A DNA stretch of 26,397 nucleotides from Actinomycetota bacterium (lineage in GTDB: Bacteria > Actinomycetota > Actinomycetes > Nanopelagicales > Nanopelagicaceae), in assembly GCA_947494085.1 (NCBI GenBank), contig CANLTP010000003.1, positions 1 to 26,397 of the forward strand. The letters run 5' to 3'. Position numbers and translations under genes: made by a program. Each line of letters begins with the position of its first letter. Positions within the stretch are counted from its first letter, which is position 1. The notes under the pieces are model-generated. The model saw nothing but the letters and a program-made list of their open reading frames with translations. It was not told the origin of the DNA and ran no database searches. Positions 7,744-14,724 of the stretch are shown here, in pieces.

Positions 7744-8413
7744 TCTGATCGAAACCGGTGAGTTAGAAATCATCGGACGGTTAGTCGATGCATCAAATGC
7801 ATCTCTTTTGTGTCAGTTGTCAGATGAAACGAAGGTTATTTATAAACCGATAGCAGGAGAGCGTCCGCTATGGGACTTCCCTGATGGAAACCTAGCGAGC
7901 AGAGAAGTCGCTGCTTACTATTTGAGTGAGGTTGGTAATTTTAAGGTTGTTCCAAAAACAGTTCTGCGAGAAGGGCCATTTGGTTTAGGAGCAGTGCAAG
8001 AATGGATCGAAGTCAGTGAAGAAGCCGACGTTATCGCAACAGCTCAGAGTCACGATTCTCAAATAAGAAATTTGGCACTCTTCGATATAGTTATAAATAA
8101 CGCGGATCGTAAATTTGGACATATTCTAATTAAGTCAGATCAACAGATTTACGGGTGTGATCATGGCGTAAGTCTTCATCAAGAAAATAAATTGCGTACG
8201 GTTATCTGGCAATTCGCAGAATTAGATCTCACCCCATCCGAGATGGACCAGCTTTCGAATCTATTAAATTCAATTGATCGGGATTATTTGAAGAAATTAC
8301 TCAGCGAAGATGAGATTGAAGCAATATTTCAAAGAGTTGGATTCTTATTGAAAGACGGGCGGTTTGCTACACCTAACCCCAACTGGCCTGCAGTTCCTTG
8401 GCCGCCTTATTAA
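7727..8413 (+). CDS. SCO1664 family kinase-like protein (PI3/4K or HipA-like fold)
   Basis: This 228-residue protein carries recognisable atypical-kinase landmarks. Lys40 is in VIYKPIAGE (ATP-contacting Lys), Glu60 in ASREVAAY, and the catalytic loop NNADRKFGHIL has Asp127, with His132 where many relatives have Asn. The metal-binding Asp145 is in YGCDHG. The family is actinobacterial, lies almost always near mshC, and its target is unknown. The frame opens at 7637, but ATG 7727 is preferred: it has AAGGG just upstream, gives the family's usual N terminus, and limits overlap with DUF3090 to 17 bases. With a histidine phosphatase two genes away, a phosphorylation/dephosphorylation pair is an attractive but unproven idea. 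The TAA stop falls inside the first unit of a tandem repeat. Confidence 0.85.
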   Translation: MATDVNLIETGELEIIGRLVDASNASLLCQLSDETKVIYKPIAGERPLWDFPDGNLASREVAAYYLSEVGNFKVVPKTVLREGPFGLGAVQEWIEVSEEADVIATAQSHDSQIRNLALFDIVINNADRKFGHILIKSDQQIYGCDHGVSLHQENKLRTVIWQFAELDLTPSEMDQLSNLLNSIDRDYLKKLLSEDEIEAIFQRVGFLLKDGRFATPNPNWPAVPWPPY

Positions 8414-8449
8414 GAGTTATTAAGAGTTTTTAAGAATTGTTAAGAATTT
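8410..8449 (+). repeat. Four tandem 10-bp repeats (TTAAGARTTN) before mshC
   Basis: The units are TTAAGAGTTA, TTAAGAGTTT, TTAAGAATTG and TTAAGAATTT, contiguous and in perfect 10-bp register. The first contains the TAA stop of the SCO1664 gene. The array ends 15 bases before the TAGGAT box of mshC. A period of about one helical turn places each unit on the same DNA face, as in direct-repeat sites of OmpR-family regulators. Chance slippage in AT-rich DNA is the alternative. Confidence 0.75.
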
Positions 8450-8464
8450 AGCGAGCTCGTAAAC

Positions 8465-8470
8465 TAGGAT
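8465..8470 (+). promoter_or_regulatory. Putative -10 box (TAGGAT) of mshC
   Basis: TAGGAT stands exactly 6 bases before GTG 8477, the spacing expected if the G of GTG is the first transcribed base. The AGGA within it could instead serve as a weak Shine-Dalgarno sequence on read-through transcripts. Confidence 0.42.
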
Positions 8471-8476
8471 GACGCA

Positions 8477-9718
8477 GTGAGTAATTGGCCGACGCTAGAT
8501 ATACCTAAGTGGCATCAAGAGTTGCCTGAACTGAATTTGCGTCTAACTTCTGGCCAGCTACCGAAATTAGGTAAAAACGAAAGCTTTAAAATGTATGTCT
8601 GCGGAATCACGCCATACGATGCAACGCACTTAGGCCATGCGGCAACCTATCTAACATTCGACTTGATCCATCGATACTTAAAGTTATCCGGTCGCGAAAT
8701 TGATTTCGTGGAGAACATCACTGATATCGACGATCCGCTCTTTGAACGTGCAAAGCGCGATGATCAATCTTGGTCGAAGCTAGGGGAGTCACAAGTTGCG
8801 CTCTTTGAAAGCGATATGACCAGTCTAAGAATTCTGCCACCAAAGAATTATGTGGCGGTAACAGAAGCCATGTCTTCAATTATTGGAGCCATAGAATTTT
8901 TGGTTGAAAACGGCCTCACGTATGAATTGTCAGGGAATGTTTATTTTCGAATCACGCCATACCTAAATGAGCTTCCGGTAGCGCTAGATGATGCCCTCGT
9001 AATTTTCGCAGAACGTGGTGGCGATCCTGATCGAGTTGGGAAAGAAAATCCATTAGATCCGATTCTTTGGATCGCAAATAAGGATGGCGAACCTGGCTGG
9101 GATTCAAAAATAGGATTTGGCAGGCCGGGTTGGCATATTGAATGTTCAGTAATCGCACTAGAGAACTTAATTGGCAAAGATTATTTGGATGAAGAATTCA
9201 AAAGTTCAAAGACAATTGCCTTGCAAGGTGGTGGTTCCGATCTGATTTTTCCACATCATTTCATGAGTTCCGCACTTGCCAAGGCGCTTACTAATACAGA
9301 TTTCGCTGATGCATATTTACATGCAGCGATGGTCGGTCTCAATGGCGAGAAGATGAGTAAGAGTAAAGGGAACTTGGTATTTGTTTCAAAGCTTCTCGCG
9401 CAAGGCGTTGATCCAATGGTTTTGCGTCATGCTTTACTTTCAGAGAGGTATTCGGAAGACCGAATGTGGCACAACGAAACTCTGAAAAAGTCAGAAGAGC
9501 GCGTTACCAATTTACGTTCTTCTTTATCTAGGATTGAATGTGCACCAACCGATGATGTGATTAAGGCCATTTCGCAGAATATGGCAACTGATTTAAACAC
9601 TCCTGCGGCATTGGATTTATTGGATACCTGGGCGCTTGATACCATGAATGGTGAAATTGGAGGTTCCGTTGGAGAGCTTTCCAGATTTATCGACGGAGCG
9701 CTGGGTTTAGCTCTCTAA
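8477..9718 (+). CDS. mshC: Cysteine:1-D-myo-inosityl 2-amino-2-deoxy-alpha-D-glucopyranoside ligase
   Basis: MshC joins cysteine to GlcN-Ins using ATP in mycothiol synthesis. It is a class I cysteinyl-tRNA synthetase relative. At 413 residues it has the length typical of MshC and lacks the tRNA-binding C terminus of CysS. The zinc ligand Cys42 is in MYVCGITPYD, the HIGH-type motif is HLGH at 51-54, a second zinc region is GWHIECSVIA, a further His pair is in FPHHFM, and the KMSKS loop is intact in GEKMSKSKGN. The ATHLGHAATYL segment separates MshC from true CysS. The gene ends the phosphatase-DUF3090-SCO1664 run but has its own putative promoter and tandem repeat. Its presence implies that the organism makes mycothiol. 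Confidence 0.96.
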   Translation: MSNWPTLDIPKWHQELPELNLRLTSGQLPKLGKNESFKMYVCGITPYDATHLGHAATYLTFDLIHRYLKLSGREIDFVENITDIDDPLFERAKRDDQSWSKLGESQVALFESDMTSLRILPPKNYVAVTEAMSSIIGAIEFLVENGLTYELSGNVYFRITPYLNELPVALDDALVIFAERGGDPDRVGKENPLDPILWIANKDGEPGWDSKIGFGRPGWHIECSVIALENLIGKDYLDEEFKSSKTIALQGGGSDLIFPHHFMSSALAKALTNTDFADAYLHAAMVGLNGEKMSKSKGNLVFVSKLLAQGVDPMVLRHALLSERYSEDRMWHNETLKKSEERVTNLRSSLSRIECAPTDDVIKAISQNMATDLNTPAALDLLDTWALDTMNGEIGGSVGELSRFIDGALGLAL

Positions 9719-9720
9719 GG

Positions 9721-9726
9721 TAACCT
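9721..9726 (+). promoter_or_regulatory. Putative -10 box (TAACCT) of metH
   Basis: TAACCT lies 8 bases before ATG 9735, in the 16-base gap after mshC. If used, it yields a leader of about two bases or none. There is no room here for a cobalamin or SAM riboswitch. Confidence 0.3.
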
Positions 9727-9734
9727 TCTCTTAT

Positions 9735-12700
9735 ATGAAAACTGATTCTTCGTTACGCATTGCTATGTCCGAGCGCGTAATCATCGCCGACGGCGCAATG
9801 GGAACGATGCTTCAAGATGCGAATCCCTCTTTAGAAGATTTTCAAGGCCACGAAGGTTGCAACGAAATTCTAAATGTCTCAAAGCCTGAGTTAGTGAAAT
9901 CAGTTCACCGGAAATATCTAGAGGTCGGTGTTGACGCAATTGAGACGAATACCTTTGGTGCTAACTGGGCAAATCTGGCCGAGTATGGAATTGAAGATCG
10001 GATTTATGAGCTGGCTTTCGCTGGAGGCAAATTGGCGAGAGAAGTTGCAGATGAATTTACCTCAACAGATAAGCCACGTTGGGTCTTAGGTTCGCTGGGA
10101 CCAGGAACAAAGCTCCCAACTTTATTGCATACTGATTACTTAAAACTAAAGGATGCTTATTGCACTGCTTCTAATGGATTGCTGGACGGCGGAGTAGATG
10201 CTCTTTTAATTGAAACAACACAGGATTTGCTACAAGCAAAAGCGGCGATCAACGGAGCCCGCGAAGCTATTGATAATTGCGAACGAGATATTGTCTTAAT
10301 CGCACAAGTAACGGTCGAAGCTACTGGGACTATGTTGTTGGGTTCTGAAATCGGAGCGGCCCTAAATGCACTGGAACCATTGAATATCGATCTAATTGGC
10401 CTGAACTGTGCAACCGGTCCCGCTGAGATGAGTGAGCACCTAAGAGTTTTGGCGAAAAATAGCACGATTGGTATTTCAGTAATGCCAAACGCTGGGCTCC
10501 CGCAACTTGGACCAAAGGGCGCTAGCTATCCACTTGGACCAGATGAATTAGCGGAGTATCTCGAGAATTTTGTAGATTCTTATGGCTTGACCTTAGTTGG
10601 CGGATGTTGTGGAACAACACCGGCTCATATGGATGCAGTTGTTAAGAAGATTGGCAACCACAAACTTGTTTCAAGAAAGATCTCTCGTGAAATAGGTGCC
10701 TCTTCGCTTTATCAGTTCGTGCCATTTCGCCAAGATCTTGCTTATATGGCTATCGGAGAACGTGCGAATGCAAATGGATCACGAGCATTTAGAGATGCGC
10801 TGCTAGCTGAAGATTGGCAGAGTTGTATTGAAATTGCGCGAGATCAAATTCGCGATGGGGCTCATATGCTTGATCTATCGGTTGATTATGTTGGCCGAGA
10901 TGGTGTTGAAGATATGAATGAGCTTGCTTCAAGACTAGCAACGAGTTCTACACTTCCGATTGTCCTAGATTCAACTGAACCCGCAGTTCTCAAGGCTGGG
11001 TTAGAACACCTTGGTGGCAGATCAGTTATCAACTCTGTTAATTACGAAGATGGCGATGGTCCAACTTCCAGATTCGCAAAAATCATGCCGTTAGTTAAGG
11101 AGCATGGAGCGGCGGTAGTTGCGCTGACGATTGACGAAACTGGTCAAGCTCGAACCCAAGAGTGGAAAGTTGCGGTAGCAAGCCGATTAATCGAGGATTT
11201 AACAAAGAATTGGGGAATGTTAACTAGTGACATCCTTATAGATTGTCTTACCTTCCCGATCGCAACTGGGCAGGAAGAAACCAGACGTGATGGAATTGAA
11301 ACTTTAAACGCAATCGCTGAATTAAAGAAAAAATATCCAGATGTTCAAACCACACTTGGCGTGTCGAATGTTTCCTTCGGCTTAAACCCAGCGGCACGAA
11401 TTGTTCTGAACTCAGTCTTTCTTGCAGAGGCAGTGAAAATGGGGCTCGATTCTGCAATCGTGCACCCTTCAAAAATCACACCGATATCTCGAATCGAGCC
11501 AAAACAATTAGAAGTTGCGATGGATTTGGTTTATGACAAGCGAACCTTTGATGCTGACGGAAATTGCACTTACGATCCTTTAGAGATTTATTTGAATCTT
11601 TTTGATGGGGTTGAAACAAAAACTTCAAAGATAACTAGAGCCGCAGAACTTGCAGCCTTGCCGCTCATAGAGCGATTAGAGCGCAGAATTATTGACGGTG
11701 AAAAAGTTGGACTCGAAGCGGATCTTGACGAAGCAATGGCATCTGGAATTAAACCGCTCGCAATTATCAATGAGCATTTGTTATCGGGGATGAAGACTGT
11801 CGGCGAACTTTTTGGTAGCGGGCAAATGCAACTTCCATTCGTATTGCAATCCGCGGAGGTCATGAAAACTGCGGTTGCTCTTCTCGAACCACACATGGAG
11901 AAGAGCGAGGATGCCGGCAAGGGAACAATTTTGCTTGCGACGGTAAAAGGAGACGTTCATGACATCGGCAAGAATCTAGTAGATATTATTCTTTCGAATA
12001 ACGGTTATAGAACTGTGAACATTGGAATTAAACAGACCGTGAATCAGATTATTGATGCAGCAACAGAATCAAATGTTGATGTGATCGGTATGTCTGGACT
12101 TCTTGTTAAATCAACAGTCATCATGAAGGAAAACCTTGAAGAAATTTCAAGTCGTGGTTTATCTGAGAGGTGGCCAATCATTCTTGGGGGCGCAGCTCTA
12201 ACCCGAAGCTTTGTGGAACAAGATCTCGCGGGAGCTTTTGATGGAACTGTTCGTTACGCGAAAGATGCTTTTGAAGGTTTAAGTTTGATGGACACCATGA
12301 TGTCAATAAAACGTGGTGATCAAAGCGCCGCCTTGCCACCATTACGCGAACGTCGAACCCCTAATACTCGTGCGAACAGAGTTCCAAATCTTGACACCAA
12401 TCGAAGCGATGTGGACAGCAAGAACAAACTTCCAACGCCACCTTTCTACGGTTCTCGTATAGTAAAAGGAATTGCGCTGGCTTCATGTCTTGGAGCACTC
12501 GACGAGAGAGCGCTCTTTGTTGGTCAATGGGGGTTGCAAGGTAAACGTGGTGAATACGAGGCAATGGTTGAAAATGAAGGCCGTCCTAGATTACGTTCTC
12601 TGTTAAATGATGTTCAATCAAATGGTTGGTTGAACGCTGCCGTTGTTTATGGCTATTTCCCTTGCTACAGCGAAGGAAATGATCTGGTAATTCTTCATCA

Positions 12701-13223
12701 CGAAGGACCCGAAAAAGGAAGTGAACGAACTAGATTTACATTTCCAAGACAGACTCGGGATCGCAGATTATGTTTAAGCGATTTCTTCCGCAGTAAAGAT
12801 AGCGGTGAAATAGATACCGTAGCGTTCCACGTGGTGACTATGGGACAGAGCGTTAGTGATGCAACAGCAAAGTTTTTTGCAGCAAATGAATATCGCGAAT
12901 ACCTTGAACTCCATGGACTTTCAGTCCAACTCACCGAGGCGCTGGCAGAACATTGGCATGCACGAATTCGCGAAGAGTTAGGTTTTTCCAGCGAGGATGC
13001 ACCGGATATCGATGCGATTCTCGATCAAGGTTATCGAGGTTCAAGGTATTCATTTGGCTATCCCGCATGTCCCGATCTAGAACAACAGTTGCAATTGTGC
13101 GAATTACTTGAGCCAGAACGCATCGGCGTTGAACTAAGTGAAGAATTCCAACTTCATCCAGAACAATCTACTTCGGCTATTATCGTTCATCATCCCGAAG
13201 CTAAATATTTCAACGCAAATTAG
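9735..13223 (+). CDS. metH: Methionine synthase, cobalamin-dependent
   Basis: MetH transfers the methyl group of methyltetrahydrofolate to homocysteine through methylcobalamin. At 1162 residues all four modules are present. The homocysteine domain (about 10-310) has zinc ligands Cys225, Cys291 and Cys292. The folate domain (about 330-600) includes GERANANGSRAF and MLDLSVDYVGRDG. The B12 cap and Rossmann part (about 640-860) has the axial His742 in DVHDIGKN. The AdoMet-binding reactivation domain (about 900-1150) has RGSRYSFGYPACPDL at 1102-1116. A hydrophilic linker runs about 868-900. ATG 9735 lacks a strong ribosome site, and Met12 (9768), which begins the conserved SERVIIADGAMGTM, is an alternative start. 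The organism must acquire or make cobalamin; no B12 synthesis or uptake gene is in this window. Confidence 0.96.
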   Translation: MKTDSSLRIAMSERVIIADGAMGTMLQDANPSLEDFQGHEGCNEILNVSKPELVKSVHRKYLEVGVDAIETNTFGANWANLAEYGIEDRIYELAFAGGKLAREVADEFTSTDKPRWVLGSLGPGTKLPTLLHTDYLKLKDAYCTASNGLLDGGVDALLIETTQDLLQAKAAINGAREAIDNCERDIVLIAQVTVEATGTMLLGSEIGAALNALEPLNIDLIGLNCATGPAEMSEHLRVLAKNSTIGISVMPNAGLPQLGPKGASYPLGPDELAEYLENFVDSYGLTLVGGCCGTTPAHMDAVVKKIGNHKLVSRKISREIGASSLYQFVPFRQDLAYMAIGERANANGSRAFRDALLAEDWQSCIEIARDQIRDGAHMLDLSVDYVGRDGVEDMNELASRLATSSTLPIVLDSTEPAVLKAGLEHLGGRSVINSVNYEDGDGPTSRFAKIMPLVKEHGAAVVALTIDETGQARTQEWKVAVASRLIEDLTKNWGMLTSDILIDCLTFPIATGQEETRRDGIETLNAIAELKKKYPDVQTTLGVSNVSFGLNPAARIVLNSVFLAEAVKMGLDSAIVHPSKITPISRIEPKQLEVAMDLVYDKRTFDADGNCTYDPLEIYLNLFDGVETKTSKITRAAELAALPLIERLERRIIDGEKVGLEADLDEAMASGIKPLAIINEHLLSGMKTVGELFGSGQMQLPFVLQSAEVMKTAVALLEPHMEKSEDAGKGTILLATVKGDVHDIGKNLVDIILSNNGYRTVNIGIKQTVNQIIDAATESNVDVIGMSGLLVKSTVIMKENLEEISSRGLSERWPIILGGAALTRSFVEQDLAGAFDGTVRYAKDAFEGLSLMDTMMSIKRGDQSAALPPLRERRTPNTRANRVPNLDTNRSDVDSKNKLPTPPFYGSRIVKGIALASCLGALDERALFVGQWGLQGKRGEYEAMVENEGRPRLRSLLNDVQSNGWLNAAVVYGYFPCYSEGNDLVILHHEGPEKGSERTRFTFPRQTRDRRLCLSDFFRSKDSGEIDTVAFHVVTMGQSVSDATAKFFAANEYREYLELHGLSVQLTEALAEHWHARIREELGFSSEDAPDIDAILDQGYRGSRYSFGYPACPDLEQQLQLCELLEPERIGVELSEEFQLHPEQSTSAIIVHHPEAKYFNAN

Positions 13224-13242
13224 ATTTTAGGAGTTAATAAAT

Positions 13243-14091
13243 ATGTCTAATTTTCAAGTAGGGGATCGGGTTCAACTTACCGATGCAAAAGGAAAGATGC
13301 ACACAATTACTCTTCAGTTAAATCAAGAGTGGCACACCCATAATGGTTGGTTAGTTCATAATGAAGTAGTTGGATTGCCAGAGGGATCTGTAGTTGAAAC
13401 AACTGGGGGACTTAAGTTTTTAGCATTCAAACCGCTGTTAGCGGATTACGTTCTTGCAATGCCTAGGGGAGCAACAATCGTTTATCCAAAAGATGCTGCA
13501 ATGATTTTAGGGCTAGCCGATATTGCGCCAGGGTCTCGAGTTTTGGAAGCTGGCGTTGGTTCTGGTGCGCTATCAATTTCACTATTAAGGGCGATTGGTC
13601 CGACTGGAAAACTCGAATCATTTGAGAAACGTGAAGAATTCGCAACAATTGCCAGTAAGAATATAACCCAATATTTTGGTGAGACGCCTAGCAACTGGAA
13701 TTTAAGCATGGGCGCAGTTCAAGATCATGATCACAAATGTGAATATGACAGAGTTGTTCTAGACATGTTGGCGCCATGGGAATGTATTGAAATGGCGACT
13801 AAAGCTCTCGTTCCGGGCGGCGTATTCATTGCTTACGTCGCGACAACAACCCAACTCTCACAAACTGCTGAAGCAATCAAGACCTCCGGAAATTTCACAG
13901 AACCAGAGAGTAGTGAAACGATGGTTCGTGGCTGGCATCATGAAGGACTTGCGGTCCGACCTCAACATCGGATGATCGCTCACACCGCGTTCCTGATAAT
14001 GGCTAGACGCTTAGCGCCAAACACAATTGCACCAGCACGTCGCAGACGCCCTTCAAAAGGCGCCTATGGAACTAACGAAATTGAAAGCTAA
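13243..14091 (+). CDS. trmI: tRNA (adenine58-N1)-methyltransferase TrmI
   Basis: TrmI methylates A58 in the T loop of tRNA using S-adenosylmethionine. The 282-residue product has the N-terminal beta-rich domain and a Rossmann methyltransferase with SAM motif LEAGVGSGAL at 101-110. Motif IV has Asp174 in VLDMLAPWE, and a later GWHHEGLAVRPQHRM segment is typical of bacterial and archaeal TrmI. The C-terminal tail is basic (ARRRRPSKG). AGGAG at 13229-13233 lies 9 bases before the ATG. It follows metH by 19 bases and may be cotranscribed. In other Actinobacteria the arc/mpa proteasome ATPase gene usually follows. Here a convergent FKBP gene begins 4 bases after the stop. Confidence 0.93.
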   Translation: MSNFQVGDRVQLTDAKGKMHTITLQLNQEWHTHNGWLVHNEVVGLPEGSVVETTGGLKFLAFKPLLADYVLAMPRGATIVYPKDAAMILGLADIAPGSRVLEAGVGSGALSISLLRAIGPTGKLESFEKREEFATIASKNITQYFGETPSNWNLSMGAVQDHDHKCEYDRVVLDMLAPWECIEMATKALVPGGVFIAYVATTTQLSQTAEAIKTSGNFTEPESSETMVRGWHHEGLAVRPQHRMIAHTAFLIMARRLAPNTIAPARRRRPSKGAYGTNEIES

Positions 14092-14098
14092 CTAGTTA
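14089..14098. repeat. Palindrome TAACTAGTTA shared by two convergent stop codons
   Basis: The perfect 10-bp palindrome includes the TAA of trmI (14089-14091) and the TAA of the FKBP gene on the other strand (14096-14098). It is too short and lacks a T-run to be an intrinsic terminator; it mainly documents how tightly the genes meet. Confidence 0.5.
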
Positions 14099-14644
14099 CT
14101 GAAGACCAACAAGGTCAACTACGAAAGCTAAAGTTTCATTTGGTCCGATTGGTCCGCTACCAGAGGCTCCGTAGGCAAGTTCAGGCGGAATTACCAAGAG
14201 GCGACGGCCGCCAACTTTCATACCAGGCATTCCTTGTTGCCATCCTGCAATAACTCCATTTAGCGGGAAATCGATCGGTGCAGATTTCCAAGAAGATTGC
14301 AAAATTTCGCCACTCTGCCAAGAAATTAATTGGTAGTGAACAGTTAGCGTTGACGAAGCAACAACTTCATCACCAGTTCCAATAATAATATCTTTTGAAA
14401 TCAGAGAGGTTGGAGCGTCGCCGACTGGCTTTCCAACTGTTGGCTCAACGCCTGGCTTATCGGAAACTGATAGATATTCGCGCTGTGAATCAGACATATT
14501 TTGCTCCTCTTGTCCTTGCGTTGTGTTTGCTCTCGGAGAACCACCGTCTAACGAGCAGGAAGTTAAAGATGCAGTAAGAACAAGAGCTCCAAATATGAGT
14601 ATTGTTTTTGAACTTCTGACTTTATGTGTGTTTAAACGGTCCAT
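14096..14644 (-). CDS. FKBP-type peptidyl-prolyl isomerase, predicted lipoprotein
   Basis: This 182-residue protein has a basic N terminus, a hydrophobic segment (about 13-26) and a lipobox SLTSC with Cys30, so it should be lipid-anchored on the outer face of the membrane. A low-complexity linker precedes one FKBP domain (about 95-182), which contains VHYQLISWQSGEILQSSW, GWQQGMPGMKVGGRR, IPPELAYG and ETLAFVVDLVGL. Those motifs line the isomerase pocket. The frame opens at 14677, but ATG 14644 is preferred since GGAG sits 4 bases upstream and it gives a normal signal peptide. FKBP genes commonly neighbour pafA/pafBC in Actinobacteria. Here it is divergent from pafB and convergent with trmI. 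Lipidation would involve the Lnt encoded at 20945. Confidence 0.9.
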   Translation of the reverse strand: MDRLNTHKVRSSKTILIFGALVLTASLTSCSLDGGSPRANTTQGQEEQNMSDSQREYLSVSDKPGVEPTVGKPVGDAPTSLISKDIIIGTGDEVVASSTLTVHYQLISWQSGEILQSSWKSAPIDFPLNGVIAGWQQGMPGMKVGGRRLLVIPPELAYGASGSGPIGPNETLAFVVDLVGLQ

Positions 14645-14712
14645 GAGTCTCCAAATTCGAAGTTGTTGCAATAGCAATTGGTGTTAATAGTGCGTGAAGG
14701 TTACCAAACCGC

Positions 14713-14718
14713 TAGGGT
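14713..14718 (+). promoter_or_regulatory. Putative -10 box (TAGGGT) of pafB
   Basis: TAGGGT is 6 bases before GTG 14725, matching the leaderless spacing seen at the aldo/keto reductase gene. No convincing PafBC-type -35 element was found by eye in the 80-base divergent region. Confidence 0.42.
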
Positions 14719-14724
14719 TTTCGT

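Noticed and set aside
8437..8465. Sigma70-type promoter TTGTTA-N17-TAAACT within the mshC repeat
   Set aside because: Both hexamers match only four of six positions; the TAGGAT box at leaderless spacing fits the pattern of neighbouring genes better.
9719..9734. Cobalamin or SAM riboswitch before metH
   Set aside because: Only 16 bases separate mshC and metH, far too few for either aptamer, and no B12-box-like sequence was seen at the end of mshC.
14645..14724. PafBC/RecA-independent damage promoter upstream of pafB
   Set aside because: No TTGTC-type element at the right distance from a -10 box could be identified by eye.
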